A DNA stretch of 64,000 nt from Sheuella sp. (GTDB lineage Bacteria; Pseudomonadota; Gammaproteobacteria; Burkholderiales; Burkholderiaceae_B), in NCBI GenBank assembly GCA_030650995.1, contig JAUSCY010000040.1, positions 1 through 64,000 of the forward strand, read 5' to 3'. A program made the translations under genes and the position numbers. Shown here in pieces: positions 11,911 to 20,362 of the stretch. Position 1 is the stretch's first letter. Every line of letters starts with the position of its first letter. The notes under the pieces were generated by a model. The model was not told the DNA's origin and searched no databases. It saw only the letters and a list, made by a program, of their open reading frames with translations.

Positions 11911-11941
11911 ATACCAACCCTTCGGGGTTGGTATTTTTTTT
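11911..11941 (+). terminator. UUCG-loop Rho-independent terminator
   Basis: ATACCAACCC-TTCG-GGGTTGGTAT followed by T-run. Confidence 0.85.
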
Positions 11942-11958
11942 GCTACCACTGATGTCTT

Positions 11959-12037
11959 ATTAAAGGGCTCTTTAATTGTTTATTTTCATATTAAAGAGTG
12001 CTTTAATATGATTTAATTAATTAAAGCGAGCTTTCAT
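11959..12037 (+). promoter_or_regulatory. three palindromic putative operators upstream of fic
   Basis: ATTAAAG-GGCT-CTTTAAT (11959-11976), ATTAAAG-AGTG-CTTTAAT (11990-12007), ATTAAAG-CGAG-CTTTCAT (12020-12037); spacing 31 and 30 bp. Confidence 0.8.
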
Positions 12038-13184
12038 GAGTCGAGCCACTGGTACTTACAGCATCTCCACAACGTTGGGAGAGTCAATTCGCGCATTCGT
12101 TCCCAACCCATTACCGCCGAAAGAGCCTGCTTTAGCAAACACTGCTTTTCTTGATTTAAACAGACAGGCCGAACTGGCACTCGCTCGCCTGGCGGGTGTA
12201 TCTGGCCTAGTACCATCAGTAGATTGGTTACTTTACAGCGCTATTCGCAAAGAAGCATTGCTCACCTCGCAAATTGAAGGTACACAAGCCACGCTGACCG
12301 ACCTCTTTGATGAAGAGGCAGGTTTCGAGGTTAGCAATACAGACGATGTAGAGGAAGTCACAAATTATCTCAGTGCATTCAGGTTAGTCGAAGATCAACT
12401 ACGCGATCCCAAAGGACTCCCGATCAGTGTGCGACTACTGTGTGATGCGCATCGCGTTCTACTCAATGGCGTGCGGGGAACAGGCAAACAGCCAGGAGAA
12501 TTACGTCGCTCTCAAAATTGGATCGGAGGTACGAGACCGGGTAATGCAGTGTTCGTCCCTCCCCCTCCTGAGCACGTTGCAGAACTGCTTGCAGATATGG
12601 AACAGTTCATCCATGAAAACTCTACAGATTTACCACCACTGGTCAAAGTAGCGCTGGTCCATGCTCAATTCGAAACCATACACCCCTTCCTGGATGGAAA
12701 CGGGCGCATTGGCAGATTGCTCATCGCGGCACTGTTTGAATATTGGGGTTTGTTATCCGAACCGCTGCTGTACTTAAGCGGTTACCTGAAAAAACATCAG
12801 GCGGAATACTACCGCAGACTATCAAGCATCCGCACTGAAGGAGATTGGGAGTCTTGGATTTCATTTTTTCTGGAAGGCGTCAGCACTGCAGCGAATGAGG
12901 CAGAAAAAAACATCATTGAAGTTGCAAGCTTAGTTGCGGGTGACCGTAAACGCCTGCTCCAATCACCCAAAGCAGGTCCCTCAAGTTATCGACTCTTTGA
13001 AATGCTACCAATGATGCCTAGATTCACAATCGAGCGAGTTGGACAAAAACTTGGAACAACATTCCCTACCGCGAACGCAGCCGTAAAATCTCTTGAGGAG
13101 CTAGGCATTGTGGTGGAAATGACGGGCCAGAAAAAGTACCGTACTTATAGCTATCAAGCATATATTGAACTGTTGTCCCGCTGA
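12036..13184 (+). CDS. Fic/DOC family protein with N-terminal inhibitory motif and C-terminal wHTH-like region
   Basis: Catalytic HPFLDGNGRIGR; N-terminal SQIEGT matches the (S/T)xxxE(G/N) inhibitory pattern; C-terminal ERVGQKLGTTFPTANAAVKSLEELGIVVEMTGQKKYRTYSYQAY reads as winged HTH. Confidence 0.93.
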   Translation: MSRATGTYSISTTLGESIRAFVPNPLPPKEPALANTAFLDLNRQAELALARLAGVSGLVPSVDWLLYSAIRKEALLTSQIEGTQATLTDLFDEEAGFEVSNTDDVEEVTNYLSAFRLVEDQLRDPKGLPISVRLLCDAHRVLLNGVRGTGKQPGELRRSQNWIGGTRPGNAVFVPPPPEHVAELLADMEQFIHENSTDLPPLVKVALVHAQFETIHPFLDGNGRIGRLLIAALFEYWGLLSEPLLYLSGYLKKHQAEYYRRLSSIRTEGDWESWISFFLEGVSTAANEAEKNIIEVASLVAGDRKRLLQSPKAGPSSYRLFEMLPMMPRFTIERVGQKLGTTFPTANAAVKSLEELGIVVEMTGQKKYRTYSYQAYIELLSR

Positions 13185-13277
13185 GAAACGGGAATAAGCT
13201 TTATCTGGAACCTCGAAAAACGATGGTGATCGTCTCTTTTTAACGGGAGTTAGAAGTAGAGCCAGAAAGTCATTTAA

Positions 13278-14234
13278 CTACTTTGACGGTCCCGGTGATA
13301 TGCCTTGCACGATTGTTGTCACATTGCGTTCGAACATCTTTAGATAGGTATCTGCGTCCGTTCCGGGTGCGGTGAGTGCATCGGCATACAACACCCCACC
13401 GACTTTTGCTCCGCTGTCTTTAGCAATGCGTTCAAGCACACGGGGGTCTGAAATACTTTCTGTGAAAATTGCTGATACCTTGTTCTTCTTGATCAGGTCA
13501 ATGATACGCACTATATCGGAGGCAGAGGGCTCACTGCCAGTCGATAACCCTTGCAGTGGAAAGAACGTTACACCGTAAGCGGAGGCAAAATAGCCAAAGG
13601 CATCGTGCGAAGTGATGACTCGTCGGCGCTCAACTGCAACCTCTGCGATCCGCGCTTTGGTTGCCCCATCAAGTGTTTTAATTCTTTTTATGTAATCAGC
13701 AGCACGCTGCTCAAAAGTAGCAGCGTGAGCGGGCAACGCCGCAGCCAAAGCGATTCGAATGGTCTCTACGTAACTTTCGGCATTGGCCAGATTTTGCCAA
13801 GCGTGTGGATCTGGAACAATTAGCGAATGCTTATGACTATGCGCTTTATTTGCACCCGAGTGCTCGTGATCATCTTTCAATTGAAGGGGTGTCTTAACGC
13901 CCTTACTTGCGATCACGATTGGGCCTTTGTAACCAGAGGATTTAATCAAACGATCGAGCCAGCCTTCAAATCCTAAACCATTAACCACCACCAGACGAGC
14001 CGAGGCAATGCGTTTAGCGTCTGCGGGAGTCGGATCAAACACGTGGACATCTGCATTGGCGCCAACTAACGAAGTCACCTCAACGTGCGGTCCACCAACT
14101 TCGCGCACCATATCGGCCAAAATAGAAAAACTAACGACGACGGGTATCTGTTGTGCTGAGACTGTTGGTGCTAGCAACCCTAGCAAAGATATGATCAAAA
14201 GCATCTTCACCCGAAAAAAAATTGTCATATACAT
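13278..14234 (-). CDS. znuA: zinc ABC transporter substrate-binding protein
   Basis: Signal peptide; cluster A-1 SBP motifs (VEVTSLVGANADVHVFDPTPADAKRI); His-rich loop DDHEHSGANKAHSHKHS. Confidence 0.85.
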   Translation of the reverse strand: MYMTIFFRVKMLLIISLLGLLAPTVSAQQIPVVVSFSILADMVREVGGPHVEVTSLVGANADVHVFDPTPADAKRIASARLVVVNGLGFEGWLDRLIKSSGYKGPIVIASKGVKTPLQLKDDHEHSGANKAHSHKHSLIVPDPHAWQNLANAESYVETIRIALAAALPAHAATFEQRAADYIKRIKTLDGATKARIAEVAVERRRVITSHDAFGYFASAYGVTFFPLQGLSTGSEPSASDIVRIIDLIKKNKVSAIFTESISDPRVLERIAKDSGAKVGGVLYADALTAPGTDADTYLKMFERNVTTIVQGISPGPSK

Positions 14235-14236
14235 TC

Positions 14237-15130
14237 TTAAGCCTCTTTATGTTGATGCGCTGGAAACCATATAAGCCTGAGGCTATCGCGTGCGCCTAAG
14301 CAAAGAGAAAGCAAATACAAAAAACCTGCGAACAAAACGATTGCCGGTCCCGATGGGACATTGACGTGATACGAAATCAACAAGCCACAAGCGCCACTGA
14401 ATGCGCCAATCGCAGACGCCAGCAAGGCTCTGACTACGACACCCGCACACCAAAAGCGTGCTGCTGTAGCAGGCAGCATCAGCAAGCCAACCGCCATGAG
14501 TGTGCCAAGTGCCTGAAAGGCTGAGACTAAAGTCAACACCACCAACAACATAAAAAATTGGTGAATTAAACCACCTCGCCCACCTACAGATCGCAAAAAA
14601 ATCGGATCAAAACATTCAATAATTAGGGGCCGCCAAATGATTGCAAGCCCAAGTAGCGTCAAGCTTGATGCACCACTAATCAGCAACAGGGACTCGTCGT
14701 CAATGGCGAGTACGCTGCCAAACAAAAAGTTAAGCAAATCAACTTTGCTGCCAGCAGTCGCGATCAACATAACGCCGAGTGCCAGCGTAATGAGATAAAA
14801 CGAGGCGAAACTTGCGTCCTCTTTTTGTGCCGTCCATTGCGTGACAGCAGCTGCGATCAAGGCCATCAGGGCCGCCGCTGCAAAACTTCCGATCGTCATG
14901 GCTGGTAACGATAGACCAAAAAATATAAAACCAACCGCAGCGCCCGGTAATACTGCATGTGCGATGGCATCGCCCGCTAAACTCATCCGTCGTAAAACAA
15001 GAATTGTGCCGATCGGCCCACATGCCAAAGCAATTGCAAGACACGCCACTAACGCGCGGCGCATAAAGCCATAGTCAACAAACGGTTGAAACAACCATCC
15101 ATAAAGTTGAACAAACCAATCAGATACCAT
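14237..15130 (-). CDS. znuB: zinc ABC transporter permease
   Basis: ABC-3 family membrane protein (FMRRALVACLAIALACGPIGTILVLRRMSLAGDAIAHAVLPGAAVGF). Confidence 0.87.
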   Translation of the reverse strand: MVSDWFVQLYGWLFQPFVDYGFMRRALVACLAIALACGPIGTILVLRRMSLAGDAIAHAVLPGAAVGFIFFGLSLPAMTIGSFAAAALMALIAAAVTQWTAQKEDASFASFYLITLALGVMLIATAGSKVDLLNFLFGSVLAIDDESLLLISGASSLTLLGLAIIWRPLIIECFDPIFLRSVGGRGGLIHQFFMLLVVLTLVSAFQALGTLMAVGLLMLPATAARFWCAGVVVRALLASAIGAFSGACGLLISYHVNVPSGPAIVLFAGFLYLLSLCLGARDSLRLIWFPAHQHKEA

Positions 15131-15915
15131 TAACGCGTCACTCCAGTATCACTCGCTCTGACGCACCAAGGAGCATGCTCATCCCAATACTCTGACGTCT
15201 GTCGTACCCGTGCGAGATTTTCGGGTGCAAGTGCTTCGGCGCTATTTCCCCAGGCAATCACCTCGCGCGCCAACAAAAGTGTCTGAGGAAAATACGCACG
15301 CACCATATTCATATCGTGCAATACGGCGACAACAGTTCGGGCCTGTCTATGCCAATTCAAGACAACCTGCAATAAATCATCGACCGTTCGTGTATCTAGT
15401 GCGTTGAAAGGCTCGTCAAGCAAAATGATCGGAGCATTTTGCATTAATAAGCGCGCAAACAATACGCGCTGCATTTGCCCGGCTGAAAGCTCACTGATAA
15501 ACCGGCGTTCAAATCCGACTAAGCCAACAGCGCTCATGGCTTCGGTCGCGCGTAGACGCATATCTGCGGTGACTCGGCTAAAGCTTCTAAGCTCGCGCCA
15601 CGCCCCGAGTAAAACCACGTCTAAAACGCGAACAGGGAACTCCCGATCAATGGAGGATTGCTGAGGAAGGTAGGCCAAAAAACCTTTTTTTTCTTGTCCA
15701 AAGTGAATTGAGCCCTGGACCACCTGCAGTTGACCCGCGATCGCACCAAGCAGGCTACTTTTGCCTGCGCCATTTGGACCAACTATTGCAGTAAGGGATC
15801 CTGGTAGAAAACAGCCACTCACGTGGTGTATCGCTGGATGTCCTTGATAGGCCAGCGTTAGATTACTGATCTCGATCGCTTCGGGAGCGATGCGTGTTGA
15901 GATGTCGTCAGACAT
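15130..15915 (-). CDS. znuC: zinc ABC transporter ATP-binding protein
   Basis: Walker A GPNGAGKSSLL, signature ELSAGQMQRVLFARLL, Walker B IILLDEPF. Confidence 0.9.
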   Translation of the reverse strand: MSDDISTRIAPEAIEISNLTLAYQGHPAIHHVSGCFLPGSLTAIVGPNGAGKSSLLGAIAGQLQVVQGSIHFGQEKKGFLAYLPQQSSIDREFPVRVLDVVLLGAWRELRSFSRVTADMRLRATEAMSAVGLVGFERRFISELSAGQMQRVLFARLLMQNAPIILLDEPFNALDTRTVDDLLQVVLNWHRQARTVVAVLHDMNMVRAYFPQTLLLAREVIAWGNSAEALAPENLARVRQTSEYWDEHAPWCVRASDTGVTR

Positions 15916-16111
15916 TGCCGCTTAACGCCCAATAAACAGCTAACCACAATGCGCCAATCACAAGCAATACTGTAAAGACTCTCGCCCAAAGGCTGGCGAG
16001 AACGGGGCCAACATCAGCAAGGTGGCTGCCTGGGCGAAAGTTACGAATTAAGTCGTGATTGTGCATATGATGGCGATTATTTTGAGACTGTTGTGTTGAA
16101 GTAGTTTGCAT
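15908..16111 (-). CDS. small His-containing single-TM protein, first ORF of the znu operon
   Basis: 67 aa MQTTSTQQSQNNRHHMHNHDLIRNF...LWARVFTVLLVIGALWLAVYWALSGNV; overlaps the znuC start by 8 bp. Confidence 0.6.
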   Translation of the reverse strand: MQTTSTQQSQNNRHHMHNHDLIRNFRPGSHLADVGPVLASLWARVFTVLLVIGALWLAVYWALSGNV

Positions 16112-16173
16112 GGACCGAAATGGACTGAATCAGGAGTAAGAATGAGGATTTTCTAAATCAACATTCAACATCG

Positions 16174-16212
16174 TTAATGATAATGATAATACAATATCAT
16201 TATTATGATTAA
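16174..16212. promoter_or_regulatory. Fur/Zur-type operator in the divergent promoter region
   Basis: TTAATGATAATGATAATACAATATCATTATTATGATTAA, AT-rich imperfect palindrome built of GATAAT-like units. Confidence 0.75.
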
Positions 16213-16274
16213 TGCTCGCTTTTGTTCTGACCTAAACTATCTGACTTCAACAGCACAACTTGCAAACGTCATCC

Positions 16275-16640
16275 ATGGAAAGATCCACCGTTCAACGCTC
16301 AGCAATACGCGACGCTCTGCAGCGTGCTGGCCGCCCATTGCTGGCGCAAGAGGTTTTGGAACTAGCTGCTGAAATAGTGCCGCGCATCGGTATTGCCACT
16401 ATTTACCGAAACTTAAAATCCATGGTTGACGAAGGTCAGCTCAAACAAGTTGTTTTGCCTGGAGAAAATCCACGTTTTGAACTATCAGGCCATGGTCATC
16501 ATCACCATTTTCAATGCAACCGATGTCAAAAAGTCTTTGATATTCACTCTTGCCCGACAGATCTGGCCGCACTTGCACCCAAGGGCTTTACGATCGAAGA
16601 TCATGATCTGACTCTTTACGGTCGTTGCAAAAATTGCTAG
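16275..16640 (+). CDS. zur: Fur family regulator, probably Zur
   Basis: MERSTVQRSAIRDALQRAGRPLLAQEVL...GIATIYRNLKSMVDEGQL; HGHHHHFQCNRCQKVFD; divergent from znu genes. Confidence 0.82.
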   Translation: MERSTVQRSAIRDALQRAGRPLLAQEVLELAAEIVPRIGIATIYRNLKSMVDEGQLKQVVLPGENPRFELSGHGHHHHFQCNRCQKVFDIHSCPTDLAALAPKGFTIEDHDLTLYGRCKNC

Positions 16641-16766
16641 CACGTTAATGAATCATTGAGTGAGCATCCCTGACAAGTAACATCTGCAAATGATCGTGTA
16701 TCCAAGAAATTAAGTGAATGTAAACAAGCTCAACCACAAAAAATTGAATAGTCATATACTGTTTCC

Positions 16767-17159
16767 ATGAAAAGTCTTTTACGGCGCCGCTCGCTCGTGA
16801 ATCTCATTACCCTGCTGGTGATGTGGTTCAATGTGCTCGCCCCGACGTTAAGCCACGCAATCGTGAACAATACAGTTCACGACAACGCCTACATTGTCAT
16901 ATGTACGTCGACTGGAACAAAACTAGTCAAGTTAGACAGCACAACCAGCCAAACAAATCCAGGGCAGCAACTCCATAACGACAGCAACTGTTTGTTGTGC
17001 GCTATGCACGCATCTTTAGCGCCCCCCCCTACTCCTGATTTCTCCCCAGAATTTACACAAAACGTTTCTGAGATCCATCTGCAATGGATGGATACAAGCA
17101 TCTCAACAGGCCTTAAATGGTCTCCTGGTGCAGCGCGCGCACCACCAAATTTGCTCTGA
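16767..17159 (+). CDS. DUF2946-like secreted Cys protein
   Basis: N-terminal TM/signal; ICTSTGTKLVKLD...NDSNCLLCAMHASLAPPP (C..CxxC) pattern. Confidence 0.7.
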   Translation: MKSLLRRRSLVNLITLLVMWFNVLAPTLSHAIVNNTVHDNAYIVICTSTGTKLVKLDSTTSQTNPGQQLHNDSNCLLCAMHASLAPPPTPDFSPEFTQNVSEIHLQWMDTSISTGLKWSPGAARAPPNLL

Positions 17160-17248
17160 GTTTTTACTACTGAACCGCTCAATGCGGTTGCCTGTTGTGG
17201 GCAAAGCAGAATGCTGCGATTTGCACACACTCACTCTCAGAGCACGTC

Positions 17249-17740
17249 ATGTTACGAAAACAATGGTTTTATTGGGTTCTTGCAACCCTATGCTTGGCAT
17301 ACCAATCGTCAGCCTGGGCACATGGCTTTAAAGCTGAAAAAATTCAGCTTGACCATCCTTATGCGGTCGAACTTGCGTCACAGCCAGGGCAATTTGCTAT
17401 TTACTTTCGCACATTCAAAAACACAGGGACTACACCTGAAGTGTTGCGCAGCGCTCAAACAAGCGTAGCAAAAACGGTTGTTTTTAAAACGGAGACTCAC
17501 TCCATTAATCACGAAATCACCTGGGTTGAAATCAAATCCATTTCGATAGGCGCCGGTAAATCGATTGTATTCAGACATGACGATGAGCAAGGCTATCAAT
17601 TATTGCTTCAAGACCTAACAAAACCTATGAAAAACGGCGACCGGTTTACGTTGACCCTTCACTTTGAGCATGCAGGCAAAGCCGAGGTAACCGTCTGGGT
17701 CCAGCAGCCACGCAACGCAATGAAATCTCACCAACACTAG
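17249..17740 (+). CDS. PCuAC-like copper chaperone
   Basis: Signal peptide; AHGFKAEKIQLDHPYA...AIYFRTFKNTG...WVEIKSISIGAGKSIVFRHDDEQGYQLLLQDLTKPMKNGDRFTLTLHFEHAG; start at internal Met. Confidence 0.8.
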   Translation: MLRKQWFYWVLATLCLAYQSSAWAHGFKAEKIQLDHPYAVELASQPGQFAIYFRTFKNTGTTPEVLRSAQTSVAKTVVFKTETHSINHEITWVEIKSISIGAGKSIVFRHDDEQGYQLLLQDLTKPMKNGDRFTLTLHFEHAGKAEVTVWVQQPRNAMKSHQH

Positions 17741-17749
17741 GAATTCATC

Positions 17750-18649
17750 ATGCAAACAAATAACAGCATATTTTTTAAATTATTTTATTCAATTGCAGGC
17801 CTGACGCTAGCTTCAGCCATGAACACCGCAACAGCTGCAGACGTAGCCGTTGAGGTGAAATTTGCTGCAGTCGTTAACGGCGAGGCCTTTGAATGCGGCA
17901 AAAGCTATCCAAATATTGGAACAACCACATCCACGATCACACCGAGCGATTTCAGATTTTTTGTCAGCGAAATTCACCTAATCGATGCAAAAGGTCATGC
18001 GACCCCAGTAAAACTGACTCAAGATAAAGTCTGGCAATTGGAAAACCTCGCCTTGCTTGATTTTGAAAATGGTTCGGGCCCGTGCAAAAACGGGACAAAA
18101 CCTACGAACACAAGTGTGAAGGGTAGTATTGCTGCAGGCGACTATAAAGGTTTACGTTTTACGCTCGGTGTCCCATTTAGCATGAACCATCAAGATCCCA
18201 CACTCGCAGCCTCGCCCTTGAGCAGCACAGCATTATTCTGGACCTGGCAAGGAGGATACAAGTTCCTTAAGTTTGATACGGCGACTTCTGTACAGACAGC
18301 GACCACTAGCGCACCAGCAGCAGACGGGGGAGGAAATTCTTCTGGGTTTTCAGTGCATCTTGGTAGCACCATGTGTGCGGCGACTTCAAAAACGTCACCA
18401 CCAACCGACTGTAAAAACCCTAACCGTCTAACGGTCACTTTTGATAAGTTTGATATCAACAAACAAATCGTGACCGCAGATATTGGTGCAGTGCTGGCTA
18501 AATCAAACGTGGATATCAACGCGCCAGGCACCTCACCAGGCTGCATGAGTTTTTTGAAAGATGCTGACTGCCCTCCTGTGATGTCAGCCCTAGGCTTGCC
18601 CTATGAGGGACAGGCAGCGGGTACACAACAATTTTTTACAGTTAAGTAA
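17750..18649 (+). CDS. mbnP: MbnP-like protein (metallo-mystery pair, four-Cys)
   Basis: DFRFFVSEIHLIDAKG, LFWTWQGGYKFLKFD, C-x-C pattern (CGKSYPN, CKNG, CAATS..CKNP, CMSF..CPP); followed by its diheme partner. Confidence 0.88.
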   Translation: MQTNNSIFFKLFYSIAGLTLASAMNTATAADVAVEVKFAAVVNGEAFECGKSYPNIGTTTSTITPSDFRFFVSEIHLIDAKGHATPVKLTQDKVWQLENLALLDFENGSGPCKNGTKPTNTSVKGSIAAGDYKGLRFTLGVPFSMNHQDPTLAASPLSSTALFWTWQGGYKFLKFDTATSVQTATTSAPAADGGGNSSGFSVHLGSTMCAATSKTSPPTDCKNPNRLTVTFDKFDINKQIVTADIGAVLAKSNVDINAPGTSPGCMSFLKDADCPPVMSALGLPYEGQAAGTQQFFTVK

Positions 18650-18669
18650 ACAGCAAACGATAAATACCT

Positions 18670-19809
18670 ATGCAAACCTGGCTCAAACTCTTGACTAGCT
18701 TTCTGCTTGTTATCAGTCACGCCTATGCGGCACCCACCGTATCGGAGGGATATCACTGGGATCTGCCTGCCTGGGTGCCGCAACCCCTTACGCCCGCAGA
18801 CAATCCAATGTCAGCAGCAAAAGTAGAACTCGGTCGTCATTTGTTTTATGACAAAAGACTTTCTGCCGATCACACCATGGCATGTGCAACCTGTCACCTG
18901 CAAGAAAAAGCATTCACAGATGGACGTGCTGTATCAAAGGGTATCGATGGACGTCCTGGTGGCAGGAGTGCAATGTCCTTAGTTAACGTCGCCTACCTCC
19001 CTGTACTGACCTGGATGAATCCGAACTTAAACAGTCTTGAAATCCAGGCTCTCATTCCGATTTTTGGTGAGCATCCGATTGAGATGGGAATGGCAGGTCA
19101 AGAAAAAAAACTATTCCAAGAATTAAAATCAGATGCTACGTATACAAAATTATTTACAAAAGCATTTCCCGCGGAGGCAGAAAAAGGAAACGAAATATTG
19201 TTTTCACTTTCCACGTTAACAAAAGCAATCGCGAGTTTTGAACGCAGCCTGTTATCTTTTAATAGCCCATACGACCAATACAAATACGGCAAAAAAAATA
19301 CCGCGATCAGCGATGCGGCAAAACGTGGGGAATCGTTATTTTTTGGTGAAAAGATGGAGTGTTATCACTGCCATGGCGGACTGAATTTTAATGACAATGT
19401 GCAACATATCCGCATGCCATTTCCAGAGTTTGGCTTTCACAATACAGGCCTCTACAACACAGATGGTAAAGGCGCTTATCAAACAGGCAATCCAGGAATT
19501 ATAGATATCACGGGCGAAGAGCGGGATACCGGAAAATTCAGAACACCCAGCCTGCGCAATATTGCTTTGACTGCGCCTTATATGCACGATGGCTCAATTA
19601 AAAATTTACGCGATGTTTTAGTTAAGCATTACGCCCAAGCTGGACGCTCAACAAATGAACGCGGCTATCCGAATCCTCAGCGTAGTGAATTACTACAAGG
19701 TTTTGATATTGACGAAGAGGAAGTCTCAGATTTGATCGAGTTTCTAAAAAGCTTGACCGATCAGATATTCACGACGAATCCTAGACATTCCAATCCTTGG
19801 GCACCTTGA
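18670..19809 (+). CDS. mbnH: MbnH-like diheme cytochrome c peroxidase family enzyme
   Basis: Heme motifs CATCH and CYHCH; LGRHLFYDKRLSADHTMACATCHLQEKAFTDGRAVSKGIDGRPGGRSAMSLVNVAYLPVLTWMNP. Confidence 0.9.
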   Translation: MQTWLKLLTSFLLVISHAYAAPTVSEGYHWDLPAWVPQPLTPADNPMSAAKVELGRHLFYDKRLSADHTMACATCHLQEKAFTDGRAVSKGIDGRPGGRSAMSLVNVAYLPVLTWMNPNLNSLEIQALIPIFGEHPIEMGMAGQEKKLFQELKSDATYTKLFTKAFPAEAEKGNEILFSLSTLTKAIASFERSLLSFNSPYDQYKYGKKNTAISDAAKRGESLFFGEKMECYHCHGGLNFNDNVQHIRMPFPEFGFHNTGLYNTDGKGAYQTGNPGIIDITGEERDTGKFRTPSLRNIALTAPYMHDGSIKNLRDVLVKHYAQAGRSTNERGYPNPQRSELLQGFDIDEEEVSDLIEFLKSLTDQIFTTNPRHSNPWAP

Positions 19810-19822
19810 CAAACATTAGCCC

Positions 19823-20101
19823 ATGCTTAAACCCATAAACTCGCAACGCAACACAATTTGGATCGCAATCATTGCGGTTCTTTTTGCTGCGCTTTTGCCG
19901 GGTTTGAGTCAGGCTCTTGACAGAGGCACAAAACACTCTCAAATCATAGCCATTTGCACCAGCACTGGCATGAAATATGTTCAAGTTTCAAAAAATATTC
20001 AGCCTAATGAAACAACAGAAACATCGCAAAACAGTACTGACTGTTCATTCTGTCAGATTACGCAACATCTGGTGGGATTGATTGTCCGCCCAAACAATTA
20101 A
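19823..20101 (+). CDS. second DUF2946-like protein
   Basis: 92 aa; AICTSTGMKYVQVSK...STDCSFCQITQHL, same C..CxxC layout as 16767-17159. Confidence 0.65.
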   Translation: MLKPINSQRNTIWIAIIAVLFAALLPGLSQALDRGTKHSQIIAICTSTGMKYVQVSKNIQPNETTETSQNSTDCSFCQITQHLVGLIVRPNN

Positions 20102-20362
20102 ATACATCGATCGCAACCTTCGCACTACCCACAGCGTCGCATCACGTCGCCTTCAAGACTCTGCTCATCTTGTGGTTTCTTGATCGTGCTAGCTCTTTTT
20201 GAATATCTTTTTCAAAAAGCATCCCAAAGTTGCAGCGCCGACCGGCTATAAGTGAAATGGAATCCACCGCTTAAACTCTGGCAAAAAACTGTCTTGAGTT
20301 TGCGTTCCACCTCACAGATCGGCGTAATATGATCACAAATCATAAAAATAAGTGGAGATCTG

